From: JBBQWZ01 sp038210135
GTDB lineage: Bacteria > Acidobacteriota > Terriglobia > Bryobacterales > Bryobacteraceae
Assembly: GCA_038210135.1 (NCBI GenBank)
Contig: JBBQWZ010000004.1
Location: 106,557-170,556 of the forward strand
Direction of reading: 5' to 3'
DNA length: 64,000 nt
Each line of letters opens with the position of its first letter. The first letter of the stretch is position 1. The notes beneath the pieces were generated by a model. The model ran no database searches. It saw only the letters and a program-made list of their open reading frames with translations, and had not been told where the DNA came from. Of the stretch, positions 10,501-18,595 are shown one piece after another. The translations under genes were made by a program, and so were the position numbers.

Positions 10501-10979
10501 TCCAATACCAGTCTGGCCAGCCCTTCAAGGTCCAGACCGGCGACGACTTCGCCGGCATCGGACCCGGCAGCGGAAACCAGATCCAGTACTTCTGGAAGTA
10601 CGCGGATTTTGGCAAGGGTGCCACCTATCCCGGACAATTCGCGGCGGGCGGGAACGCCGATCCGGCGCAATACTTGGCTGTTAAGGACCCCTCCGGCAAC
10701 CCACTGTTCACCCAGCCTGCCGCGGGAACCATTGTTAAGGACCGCCTGCGGAACTATTTCCGCAATCCGGCGTTCAATAACATCAACCTGGCGCTCTTCA
10801 AACAGTTCACGATCACTGAAAAACAGCGCGTCGTGTTCCGTGCGGAAGCCTACAACCTGCCGAACCACCCGAACTGGGGCGGCATCGACGGCAATCCACG
10901 ATCCGGAACGTTCGGCAAGATCACCAGCAAGACGGATGATCGCCGCAACCTCCAACTGAGTCTCCGTTACTCGTTCTAA
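7533..10979 (+). CDS. Oar-like TonB-dependent outer-membrane receptor
   Basis: 1148 residues. Order of parts: signal peptide (cleavage near LLWAQ); carboxypeptidase-regulatory-like domain (SGVVLDASGSVVPNAKITV to FKKYES, about residues 30-100); plug domain with a conserved NGRNPVFLAQLKPGV segment; and a large beta-barrel ending in an aromatic-terminated strand (LQLSLRYSF). This is the Oar/SusC-like architecture expanded in Acidobacteria. Such proteins are thought to take up or bind large substrates, often glycans or peptides, using TonB energy. No SusD partner is adjacent. It is followed by an intrinsic terminator, so it is monocistronic. Confidence 0.93.
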   Translation: MNRVRSLFLSRFWLAAFVLCASLLWAQSDSANISGVVLDASGSVVPNAKITVRSQATGQIREAMSGGTGTYTVPSVPPGLYTIIVEKAGFKKYESRDNNVDASLPTNISVQMQVGAVTETVEVTSTASLLQTESGALGKVIESSQINNLQLNGRNPVFLAQLKPGVRGGNSSGFNFGLGTGGFNINGARSQETLITFDGAVGIRTRSNGESIGTADIDNVAEVQILTAGYGAEYGRSSGGQIRVVTKSGTSQFHGTAYEYLRNDVMDANTWSRNRNPATNSQPINKFNQFGYNVTGPIFIPKIFNADRSKLFFTWSQEWAKRRQTATNTRIVPTARMKNGDFGEWLTAPNLWYNSNAVQIIKDPSNGLPFSGNIIPKARQSPNGIALLAVYPLPNVDLSNANWYGVASAPTDQRKDSLGLDYLPTSRDSFKFRTSFFHFLDINPFQTTYLFSSRTFDRPNQSASLNWTHTFSPTLVLETLITASRDQVFIRMTDSPAFDRNTYGLNYPYIYSGKDRPNKLPAISLTPFNDYSGSPYPSNSTGPIYTASTNLTKILRSHTLKFGFNFERSGQNDYDQINVQGVPGGTDNQNGRFEFSASRPGGTGVPAGDAALGLFNSYAEIGIRSFTPYRGHMYEGYAQDEWKVNQKLKVTYGVRYSIIQPYYSLWGNLSIFDPKYYDPSKAVKVDRVTGNPIAGSGDAYNGVVIPGNGWPDSAKGRVPIATTGEFDRLFRNGAEPRYYSDIDYGNFQPRVGIAYQLNNKTVIRGGAGKYTTKLGVSDSVFLGGNPPLQPIASVPTGNVDNPGGGSRASFPLSISTQAKVFHMPQSYNWNATVEREIGFSTVLSASYVGRRGLYGQREKNINQPAIGTIQANPGVNVNALRPYLGFGPIRETFNDANSLYNSFQIEVSRRFKNGLSYGGAYTYSKCNDSGSNQRDVIPDAYDATFLWGPCDYDVPHMFLVNGIYELPIFRTTGSRFVKTALGGWQITGTFQYQSGQPFKVQTGDDFAGIGPGSGNQIQYFWKYADFGKGATYPGQFAAGGNADPAQYLAVKDPSGNPLFTQPAAGTIVKDRLRNYFRNPAFNNINLALFKQFTITEKQRVVFRAEAYNLPNHPNWGGIDGNPRSGTFGKITSKTDDRRNLQLSLRYSF

Positions 10980-11002
10980 CCGGATTCTCCCGCGTTAGCA
11001 TG

Positions 11003-11032
11003 AAGGGGCAGGCCGAAACGCTTGCCCCTTTT
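11003..11032 (+). terminator. Intrinsic terminator after the 7533 receptor
   Basis: An 8-bp stem AAGGGGCA / TGCCCCTT with a 12-base loop, running into TTTTC. It lies 24 bases after the receptor stop and overlaps a TTG at 11022 that would otherwise be an upstream start for the Fur-family gene. Confidence 0.75.
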
Positions 11033-11051
11033 CATTTTGGACGCGGATGAA

Positions 11052-11441
11052 GTGACTCGAAATACAAAACAGCGCGCCGCCATCCGCGAAGCCGTCGAAC
11101 AGGCCGGACGTCCGCTCTCCGCCGATGAGATCCTGACCGCTGCCTCCGAACACGTCGGCGGACTCGGAATCGCCACCGTCTATCGCGGCGTCAAGGATCT
11201 GATCGACGAGAAGTGGCTGGCCGCTGTCGAACTCCCTGGCGAGCCACCTCGCTACGAGCGCGCGGGCAAAGCGCATCACCACCATTTTCATTGCTGCGCC
11301 TGCGGCAAGGTCTTCGAGATCGAAGGCTGCCCAGCGGAAATCGAAAAGCTGGTCCCGGCCGGTTTCCGCGTGACCCGTCATGAAATCCTGTTGCATGGCG
11401 CCTGCCCGGCCTGCGCGAACGCTACAATCCAAATAGCTTGA
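11052..11441 (+). CDS. Fur-family metalloregulator
   Basis: 129 residues. The winged-helix part contains TKQRAAIREAVEQAGRPLSA and the recognition helix GIATVYRGVKDLI. The dimerisation part carries a metal-site stretch HHHHFHCCACGKVFEI and a second Cys pair in GACPAC, which together would form the structural zinc site (CxxC ... CxxC). This is the Fur/PerR/Zur superfamily; which metal or peroxide it senses cannot be told. GTG 11052 is chosen as the start because the longer TTG start at 11022 lies inside the preceding terminator. Its stop overlaps the TTG start of the MerT-like gene, so the two are coupled. Confidence 0.85.
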   Translation: MTRNTKQRAAIREAVEQAGRPLSADEILTAASEHVGGLGIATVYRGVKDLIDEKWLAAVELPGEPPRYERAGKAHHHHFHCCACGKVFEIEGCPAEIEKLVPAGFRVTRHEILLHGACPACANATIQIA

Positions 11442-11758
11442 CCCGCGAACGCTCCATCGCCTCTTCCCTCGCCGCCGTTGGCAGCGTCCTCGCCGCTTCC
11501 AGTTGCTGCCTTCCCCTCGGAACCCTGTGGCTTGCCGCCGGAGCCGCCGGCGCTGGCGCTTTCCTCGACAAATACCGCCCCTGGCTGATGGGCGCGTCGC
11601 TCGCCCTGATCGCCTACGGATTCTTTGAGGCGAGCCGAGCGAAGAAATGCGGCAGGAATCCCGGTTGGCTCAGCCGCGGACTCCTCTGGTTCTCCTTACT
11701 CTTCGTGGCGACCTCGTTTCTCTTTCCCCAAATCTTCGCTTCCCTGATGGCGGGCTAA
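11438..11758 (+). CDS. MerT-like small membrane transporter
   Basis: 106 residues with three predicted membrane helices. The first helix carries a vicinal Cys pair (ASSCCLPLG), the hallmark of MerT-type mercuric-ion transporters. A basic cytoplasmic loop with one Cys (RAKKCGR) follows the second helix. No MerA, MerP or MerR is present, so real substrate specificity is open: mercury, another soft metal or a thiol relay. The start is TTG, overlapping the Fur-family stop (TTGA). A thioredoxin-like candidate selenoprotein follows 65 bases later, and the trio probably forms one metal or thiol stress operon. Confidence 0.7.
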   Translation: MTRERSIASSLAAVGSVLAASSCCLPLGTLWLAAGAAGAGAFLDKYRPWLMGASLALIAYGFFEASRAKKCGRNPGWLSRGLLWFSLLFVATSFLFPQIFASLMAG

Positions 11759-11823
11759 TTGGCTTCGTTTCGCAATTTGCCGCCGCACCGCCGCCGCCTC
11801 GCGTTATCCTGACTGGCAGCACC

Positions 11824-12381
11824 TTGAAACAAAACGCAAAGTACGTCGTTCTCGGGATTCTCCTGGCCGGACTTGGCATCGCATGGAAGATGTCGCGCAC
11901 TACTCAGGTGCCCGACGGCCAGCCTACGCTGACCACGCTGAGCAGCGCCAATCTTCCGTCGCTTTTCCAACAGTTCGACGCGGCTTCCGACCGGACCCGC
12001 GTCGTGGTGCTGCTCTCGCCCAGTTGAAGCACATGTCTGCAGGGGGCCTCTGCAGTCGAAGATGTGTTGAAGAAGTTTCCTGGTCAACCGGTTTCGGTGT
12101 TCATCGTGTGGGAGCAGGTCCTATCCAGCGACTCGGTGCCCATTTCGCGGGTGCTCGCCCGCATTCCCGACCTCCGTGTCGCGCAGTTCTGGGATCCGGA
12201 GCGTGTCTTGTCTCATCACCTAGGGGAGACAGACGATCGCAAATCCATTGTCTGGGACTGGGTTGCGGTGTATCCGAAGGGAGACAAGTGGGGAGCCAAA
12301 CCGGGCTACTCCGGGCGGCCGGTAGTCAAAGTAGCCGAAGCCTTCGAGGACGCCCTGCGCAAAGAATTGGCCCGCCGGTAA
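11824..12381 (+). CDS. Candidate selenoprotein, membrane-anchored thioredoxin-like (UxxC)
   Basis: 185 residues if the in-frame UGA at 12025-12027 is read as selenocysteine 68. The N-terminus has one membrane helix (about residues 6-22). A strand VVVLLSPS then leads to U68-S-T-C71, where thioredoxin-like proteins have CxxC. The frame continues without interruption for 117 codons: VFIVWEQVLSSD, a DLRVAQFWDPERVLSHHLGE segment and a helical C-terminus ending in KELARR. I recognise this as a thioredoxin-like family with a conserved W and RV-Q-WD motif whose members normally have Cys. A SECIS-like hairpin lies at 12030-12066. The TTG start at 11824 is inferred and has no good ribosome site. Alternatives are a nonsense mutation or a base error in a TGC/TGT codon. 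Confidence 0.75.
12030..12066 (+). promoter_or_regulatory. Putative bacterial SECIS hairpin
   Basis: Starting two bases after the UGA, CACAT (12030-12034) pairs with ATGTG (12062-12066). The upper stem CTGCAG (12037-12042) pairs with CTGCAG (12050-12055). The seven-base apical loop GGGGCCT begins 16 bases after the UGA with two G residues, and an asymmetric internal loop separates the stems. Distance, loop size and leading G fit the loose bacterial SECIS consensus recognised by SelB. Confidence 0.65.
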
Positions 12382-12406
12382 CACCGGAACCGTCGATTGC
12401 GTCACG

Positions 12407-15400
12407 ATGAAGAAGCGGAGTTTCTCTTTGGGGCGTTTGAGGAAAGCCTGGGTTCGAATGGGTCTGTTTCTCTTGGCAGGCCTACCTTTGGTTGCCCAAA
12501 ATTCCTCGTTGGTAGGCACGGTTCGCGACGGGCAGTTTGCCACCGTTCCCGGCGCGTCCATCAGTCTCATTAACCAACTCACCGGAGTCACTATTTCAAC
12601 CATCACCGGCGATAGCGGGGTCTACGTGTTCCCGCTGGTGCATCCCGGCACCTATGCACTGCGCATCGAACGCTTTGGCTTCAAAACCTATGAACAGCGC
12701 AAAATCGCGTTAACCGTCGATCAGCGCGCCCGGATCGACCTGCAACTCGCCATCGGCGATACATCCACCTTCTTGAGCGTCGAGGAAAACGCCGGACGCG
12801 TGCAGATCGAAACCGCTAGCCTTGGCGAAGTCATCGAAACCAAGAACGTGCTGGAACTGCCGCTGAACGGCCGCTACTTCCTTGATCTTGTCCGCCTGAC
12901 TCCGGGAACCGCGGTGCAATCTACCAACAACCGCATCGCCAACAGCAACGTCACCCGCATTGGGCCCACCGGCATCAATGCCTCCGGCGCGCGCGAGGAC
13001 TCCACCAACTACCTGTTCGATGGCATCAACCTCTCGGACATGGCCCAGAATCAGATCTCGTTCCAGCCGAATATCGACATGATTCAGGAGTTCAAGGTGC
13101 AGATCGACGCCTTCTCCGCCGAATACGGACGCAACGCCGGAATGATCATTAACGCCATTTCGCGGTCCGGCCTGAATCAACTCCACGGAACCGCCTTCGA
13201 ATTTATTCGCAACGATGCCTTCGACGCCCGCAATTATTTCGACCGGCCAAGCGATCCGATCCGGCCATTCAAGCGGAATATTTTTGGGTATTCGCTCGGC
13301 GGACCCCTGGTTCGCAACCGGACCTTCTTCTTCACCAGCTACGAAGGCCGCGAAGGCCGCGAGTCGGCCTCGATCCGCACCTTGGTGCCGTCGGCCGCAC
13401 AGCGCGCGGCTGCCAAAAATCCCGTCATCCGCGCGCTGCTCGAACAGGTGCCGGATGCCAATTCCGTCAACAATTTTTATGTGCAGGCGATTCCCAAGCG
13501 GCGCGATTTGAACCAGTTCTCCGCCCGAATCGATCACACCCTGAACCCGCACCACCAGATCTTCACCACATTCATCTCGAGCCGCGACAACCGCACTGAA
13601 CCCACGCTGCAAGGCAACAACCTCCCCGGATTCGGCGACAGCCGGCCGGCCAGCCGCTACTTTGCAGCCATCGGGCTGTCTTCCTCCTTCGGTCCGCACG
13701 TCACCAACGACCTCCGCATGGGCATCAACCGGGTGCGAATCGATTTCGTGCCCGACGCCGAGGTCTTCGATCCGCGGGAGTTTGGAATCGCCAGCGACTC
13801 CGCCGCCTTTCCCCGTATCGTGGTGTCTGGCGCTATGGCGTTTGGCGGCATCGCCGGATTCCCGCAAGGCCGCGGCGATACTACCTTTCAGTACACCGAC
13901 ACTCTTTCCTGGGTCGTCGGCAGTCATTCCCTGAAGGTGGGAGCGGAATGGCGCCGCTTCCGCGCGAACATGGCCAACGGGGGAACCGGAGGCACCATCA
14001 CCTTCGCCTCCATGTCCGACTTCATCGCCGGAATTCCAAACTCTACCAATCAACAGACGGTCGCCGCCAATCCCGCCCTTCGCGTCAGCGCGCTCAACCT
14101 GTTTATCCAGGATGACTACAAGGTCTCGCGGCGCTTCGCCCTCACCTACGGTTTCCGCTACGAGTACAACGGCATTCCCAGCGAAACCCACAACCGGCTG
14201 GCCGTCTACGACTTCGGTTCTGGAACGCTCGTGCCGGTCGGCAGGGGCGGAGTCTCATCGCCCTACGACGGGCAGAAACACAACTTCGGACCGCGCCTGG
14301 GCTTCAGCTTCGACCCCACCGGCAAGAACCGGACGGTCATCCGCGCCGGGGTCGGACTCTATTACGACCAGCCCGTCACCAACCTGACCGCCTCCCTCGG
14401 CAGCAATCCGCCATTCGCCGGATCGGTTTCGTTCGTCTCCACTCCACAGCGCCCATTGAACATCGATTTGGCTTCGCCCTTCAGCCTCCCGGGCGGCGGA
14501 CCCGCTCTCTTCAACGCGTTCGCGGTCGCACCCGACTTTCGCAGCGGTCTCATTGCGCACTACAACCTCACCCTCCAACACGAACAGTTCCGCACCGTTT
14601 TCCAGGCCAGCTACAGCGGCAGCGCCGGAAGCCATCTGCGCCTTTCCCGCGACTACAACCAGGGCGTGGATGCGGTTCGTCCGAATCCGGCCTTCGGCAG
14701 CATCACCATCGCGGAGTCCAGCTCGCGGTCGAATTACAACGCGCTATGGTTCAGCGCCAATCGTCGCTTCTCGACGGGCCTCACGCTCTCCGCGTCGTAC
14801 ACGCTATCCAAATCCACCGACCTCAATTCCGTCGGCGGCGCCAATCCGCAGATTCAGAATGCGTACAACGTGGCCGCTGAACACGCCCTCTCGGACTTCG
14901 ACGCGCGCCATCGTTTCGTATTCAGCGGCGTGTACCTGCTGCCCTTCACCGCCAATGGAAAGCTGAAGTACATTGTCGAGGGCTGGAGCCTTTCGCCAAT
15001 CGTCAACATGCAGTCCGGCAATCCCTTCAGCCCCATCATGCCCACTTCCCGGTCCGGCAGCCTCGAGAATTTCGACCGGCCGAATTATGTTTTGGGCCAG
15101 GCGCTGATCCCGGTGCATCAGTCGGCAACCAATTGGCTGAATCCGCTGGCCTTTACGCCTAACGCGGTCAGCGAATTCGGTAACGTCGGGCGCAATATTC
15201 TGACCGGCCCGGGATTTCAGAACATCGATTTCTCCCTTGCCAAAATCACCCGCTTGCGGGAACGCTATCAACTCCAACTCCGCGCCGAATGCTTCAACAT
15301 ATTCAACCACCCCAACCTCGGCCAGCCCGGTAACGTCTTCGGAAGTCAGAACTTCGGAGTTATCACAGCGACTCGAGCCGCTCGTGGCGATTTAGGCTCT

Positions 15401-15439
15401 TCGCGGCAGCTCCAACTGGGCATGAAGTTCGTGTTTTAA
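12407..15439 (+). CDS. Oar-like TonB-dependent receptor
   Basis: 1010 residues. Signal sequence (MGLFLLAGLPLVAQ) after a basic 17-residue extension; carboxypeptidase-regulatory-like domain (LVGTVRDGQFATVPGASI to FGFKTYEQ); plug with LPLNGRYFLDLVRLTPG and NYLFDGINLSDMAQNQ; then the barrel with terminal GDLGSSRQLQLGMKFVF. It is closely similar over its full length to the next receptor at 15595, so the two look like a tandem duplication. It lies 25 bases after the candidate selenoprotein and may be read through from that operon. Confidence 0.93.
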   Translation: MKKRSFSLGRLRKAWVRMGLFLLAGLPLVAQNSSLVGTVRDGQFATVPGASISLINQLTGVTISTITGDSGVYVFPLVHPGTYALRIERFGFKTYEQRKIALTVDQRARIDLQLAIGDTSTFLSVEENAGRVQIETASLGEVIETKNVLELPLNGRYFLDLVRLTPGTAVQSTNNRIANSNVTRIGPTGINASGAREDSTNYLFDGINLSDMAQNQISFQPNIDMIQEFKVQIDAFSAEYGRNAGMIINAISRSGLNQLHGTAFEFIRNDAFDARNYFDRPSDPIRPFKRNIFGYSLGGPLVRNRTFFFTSYEGREGRESASIRTLVPSAAQRAAAKNPVIRALLEQVPDANSVNNFYVQAIPKRRDLNQFSARIDHTLNPHHQIFTTFISSRDNRTEPTLQGNNLPGFGDSRPASRYFAAIGLSSSFGPHVTNDLRMGINRVRIDFVPDAEVFDPREFGIASDSAAFPRIVVSGAMAFGGIAGFPQGRGDTTFQYTDTLSWVVGSHSLKVGAEWRRFRANMANGGTGGTITFASMSDFIAGIPNSTNQQTVAANPALRVSALNLFIQDDYKVSRRFALTYGFRYEYNGIPSETHNRLAVYDFGSGTLVPVGRGGVSSPYDGQKHNFGPRLGFSFDPTGKNRTVIRAGVGLYYDQPVTNLTASLGSNPPFAGSVSFVSTPQRPLNIDLASPFSLPGGGPALFNAFAVAPDFRSGLIAHYNLTLQHEQFRTVFQASYSGSAGSHLRLSRDYNQGVDAVRPNPAFGSITIAESSSRSNYNALWFSANRRFSTGLTLSASYTLSKSTDLNSVGGANPQIQNAYNVAAEHALSDFDARHRFVFSGVYLLPFTANGKLKYIVEGWSLSPIVNMQSGNPFSPIMPTSRSGSLENFDRPNYVLGQALIPVHQSATNWLNPLAFTPNAVSEFGNVGRNILTGPGFQNIDFSLAKITRLRERYQLQLRAECFNIFNHPNLGQPGNVFGSQNFGVITATRAARGDLGSSRQLQLGMKFVF

Positions 15440-15594
15440 GGCCTGAGCTTCCCCTGCGTTCCGACCATAATTTGAAGGGATGCCGCTCAAGGTCGGCCCA
15501 CTCACCGCATTGTGGTGCCCACTCACGGCAAGTTGCTTTGCTCGTTTGTAAAGTCATGTTACATTCAGGGCACTATTGCTTCAGGAGGCTATAA

Positions 15595-18591
15595 ATGCAA
15601 CACAAACCCTTCGTGTTGATCCTCGCCCTAATGAGTCTCTTCTCGATTTCCGCCTTCGCGCAAAATGCCGCGCTGACCGGAACCGTTAAGGACGCCCAGG
15701 ACGCATCCATCCCTTCCGCCACCGTAACCCTGACCAACCAGTTGACCAAGGTTGCTCAGACCACCCAATCCGACGAAGCCGGTAATTATGAGTTCCCGGT
15801 TCTCCGCCCAGGCACGTACTCCCTGAAAGTTGAAAAGCCAGGCTTCAAGACGTTCGTGGAGAACCAAGTCATTCTCGCCGTCGCCGATCGCGGCCGTATT
15901 GATCCGACTCTCGCGGTCGGAGAAGCGTCCACTATCGTAAATGTCGAAGCCACCGCCAGCGGCATTCAGACCGAATCTTCAAGCCTCGGTACCACCGTGG
16001 ACAATAAGAAGATCGTCGAGATTCCCCTCAACGGACGCTTCTTCCTCGACCTGGCGCTGCTGACCGCGGGAACCGTCGTTCCCAGCACCAGCAATCGCAC
16101 CTTTCTCGCCGCGCCCAGCGGAATCGGAATCTCCGGCATCAACGCCAGCGGAACCCGCGAAGATTCCACGAACTACCTGTTCGACGGAATCAACCTCAGC
16201 GACATGGTGCAAAACCAGATCACCTTCCAGCCGAACCTCGACATGATTCAGGAGTTCAAGGTGCAGACCAACGCCTTCAACGCCGAATACGGCCGCAACG
16301 CCGGAATCATCATCAACGCCATCTCGAAGTCCGGCTCGAATGGCTTCCACGGAACCGCTTTTGAATTCGTCCGCAACGAAGTGTTCGACGCTAAGAACTT
16401 CTTCGACAAACCCGGTCCGATCACCCCCTTCAAGCGCAACATTTTCGGTTACTCCATCGGCGGACCGGTGATCAAGAACAAGACCTTCTTCTTCCACAGC
16501 TACGAAGGCCGCCAAGGCCGCGAAGTCGCCACGTTGAACGCTCCGGTCCCGACCGACGCCCAGCGTGCCACCGTCACGAATCCGGTGATCAGGCAACTCC
16601 TGACGCTGATTCCGAAAGCCACCGATCCCACCGGACTCCTGTTCCAGGGTTCGAATCCTCGCCGCCGGGTCCTGAACCAGTTCACCGGCCGCATCGATCA
16701 TCAACTGTCGGCGAAGGATACGATCTTCGGTTCGTTTATCACCAATCGCGACGAACGCACGGAGCCGACGCTGCAAGGCAACAACCTTCCCGGCTTCGGC
16801 GACGCGCGCCCGGCCAAGCGCTACTTCCTCGCGTTCGGCTACATCCGCGTCCTCTCGCCAAATATCACCAACGAATTCCACGCTGGCCTCAACCGCGTCA
16901 ACATCACGTTCGGACAGCTGTTCACCGGCCTCCCCTCGGACTTCGGCATCACTTCTCCGTCTACTGTTTTCCCGCAGATCGTGGTCGCGGGCGGCGGCGG
17001 TGGCGGACCGGAATTCGGCGGCATTAGCGGATTCCCGCAAGGCCGCGGCGACACCACGTTTCAGTACAACGACACGCTCGCCTGGGTGAAGGGCAAGCAC
17101 TCCATCCGCGTCGGCGCGGAATTCAGACGCGTACGGAACAACAACTTCAATTACGGTACCGGTGGCGTTCTCAGCTTCGCCTCCATGGCCACCTTCCTCG
17201 CCGGAACCCCGACTTCCGCCACGGAAACCGCCTTCTCCGTCACGCCTGCCTTCCGCGCGAATGCCCTCGGCCTCTTCGTGCAGGACGACTACAAAGTCAC
17301 CAAGACGTTGACCGTGAATCTCGGACTCCGCTGGGAGTATAACGGCGTCCCCAACGAAATTCACGACCGGATGGGCATCTATGATTTCAGCCAAAACAAG
17401 GTCATTCGGGTTGGCACCAATGGGATCGAGCGGCCCTATAACAAGCAGTTCACCAATTTCGGACCGCGCGTCGGCTTCGCCTACGATCCGTTCGGAAAAG
17501 GCAAAACGGTCGTTCGCGCCGGAGCCGGCTTCTACTACGATCAGCCAGTGCTGAACATTCTTTCCGGACTGGCCGCGAATCCGCCTTTCTCCGCGTCCGT
17601 CAACAACACCAGCAACATCAACCTGGCGAACCCATTCGCGGTACCTCCCGGCGGATCGAGCGCGATCGCGGCAGTGGATCCGAACTTCAAGAGCGGTCGC
17701 GTATTCTCTTACAACACCAACATCCAGCACGAAGCCTTCGGCACCGTGTTCCAGGTTAGTTACGTCGGAAGCCAGGGCCGCCATCTCCGCATTGCCGGCG
17801 ACCTGAACCAGGGCATCCTCGGAATCCGTCCGATCCCCGGCTTCTCGAGCATCAACTACCAGCAGGCGGTTTCAAATTCGAACTATAACGGGCTCTGGAT
17901 CAGCGCCGATCGCCGCCTTTCGAAGAGCATCAGCTTCAACACGTCGTACACAGTCTCGAAGTCGATCGATAACAACTCGGTTGGCTCCAGCGGAGCCCAG
18001 GTGCAGGATTACCGCAACCTGGCCGCCGAGCGCGCCCTATCCGATTTCGATGCGCGCCAGCGCTTCGTCCTCAGCGGAACCTACCTCGCTCCGTGGAAGG
18101 GCAATAGCGCCTTCACCCGCCGCCTGCTCGAAGGCTGGACCTTGTCGCCCATCGTCAACATGCAGTCCGGCAATCCGTTTAGCCCGATCATTAATGCTTC
18201 CGATACGCGGGGCAGTCTGCTCGCGAATAATCGGCCATTTGTGAATCTTGGCGTGCCGCTGTATCTGCCGAATCCCGGACCATCCGGCTTCGTCAATCGC
18301 GCGGCGTTCACGCAGCAGGCCACTGGATTCGGCAACGCGGGACGCAACATCCTGACGTCGCCCGGTTTCCAGGACGTCGATTTGTCCATCGCCAAGATTA
18401 CCCAGATCAAGGAACGCTTCTCCGTGCAGTTCCGCGCCGAAGCCTTCAACCTGCTCAACCATCCGAACTTCGCGCAGCCGGTCAACAACCTGCTAGCCGC
18501 GAGCTTCGGCCAGATCCTGGCCACCCGCACCACCCGCGGTGACCTCGGAAGCTCACGCCAGCTTCAGCTTGGTATCAAGCTGATCTTCTAA
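15595..18591 (+). CDS. Oar-like TonB-dependent receptor, tandem paralog
   Basis: 998 residues with signal peptide (LFSISAFAQ), carboxypeptidase-regulatory-like domain, plug (IPLNGRFFLDLALLTAG, NYLFDGINLSDMVQNQ) and barrel ending in GDLGSSRQLQLGIKLIF. Shared blocks with the 12407 receptor, including GNNLPGFGD and QGRGDTTFQY, mark them as duplicates. It has the best ribosome site in the region, AGGAGG at 15583-15588, six bases before the ATG. A TACATT element at 15560 could be its -10 box, so it has its own promoter. Its stop lies four bases from the convergent aminotransferase stop. Confidence 0.93.
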   Translation: MQHKPFVLILALMSLFSISAFAQNAALTGTVKDAQDASIPSATVTLTNQLTKVAQTTQSDEAGNYEFPVLRPGTYSLKVEKPGFKTFVENQVILAVADRGRIDPTLAVGEASTIVNVEATASGIQTESSSLGTTVDNKKIVEIPLNGRFFLDLALLTAGTVVPSTSNRTFLAAPSGIGISGINASGTREDSTNYLFDGINLSDMVQNQITFQPNLDMIQEFKVQTNAFNAEYGRNAGIIINAISKSGSNGFHGTAFEFVRNEVFDAKNFFDKPGPITPFKRNIFGYSIGGPVIKNKTFFFHSYEGRQGREVATLNAPVPTDAQRATVTNPVIRQLLTLIPKATDPTGLLFQGSNPRRRVLNQFTGRIDHQLSAKDTIFGSFITNRDERTEPTLQGNNLPGFGDARPAKRYFLAFGYIRVLSPNITNEFHAGLNRVNITFGQLFTGLPSDFGITSPSTVFPQIVVAGGGGGGPEFGGISGFPQGRGDTTFQYNDTLAWVKGKHSIRVGAEFRRVRNNNFNYGTGGVLSFASMATFLAGTPTSATETAFSVTPAFRANALGLFVQDDYKVTKTLTVNLGLRWEYNGVPNEIHDRMGIYDFSQNKVIRVGTNGIERPYNKQFTNFGPRVGFAYDPFGKGKTVVRAGAGFYYDQPVLNILSGLAANPPFSASVNNTSNINLANPFAVPPGGSSAIAAVDPNFKSGRVFSYNTNIQHEAFGTVFQVSYVGSQGRHLRIAGDLNQGILGIRPIPGFSSINYQQAVSNSNYNGLWISADRRLSKSISFNTSYTVSKSIDNNSVGSSGAQVQDYRNLAAERALSDFDARQRFVLSGTYLAPWKGNSAFTRRLLEGWTLSPIVNMQSGNPFSPIINASDTRGSLLANNRPFVNLGVPLYLPNPGPSGFVNRAAFTQQATGFGNAGRNILTSPGFQDVDLSIAKITQIKERFSVQFRAEAFNLLNHPNFAQPVNNLLAASFGQILATRTTRGDLGSSRQLQLGIKLIF

Positions 18592-18595
18592 ACAG

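Noticed and set aside
11883..12410. 175-codon plus-strand frame crossing the UGA region without a stop
   Set aside because: It overlaps the candidate selenoprotein in another frame and has no domain; the UxxC frame shows clear family motifs on both sides.
16648..16658. GGTTCGAATCC, a tRNA T-arm-like sequence
   Set aside because: No acceptor, D or anticodon arms can be drawn around it; it lies in frame inside the 15595 receptor.
15979..17784. 601-codon open frame on the minus strand
   Set aside because: It is the antisense shadow of the 15595 receptor in high-GC codon usage; composition is Gly/Val/Glu/Arg-rich with no domain, signal peptide or ribosome site.
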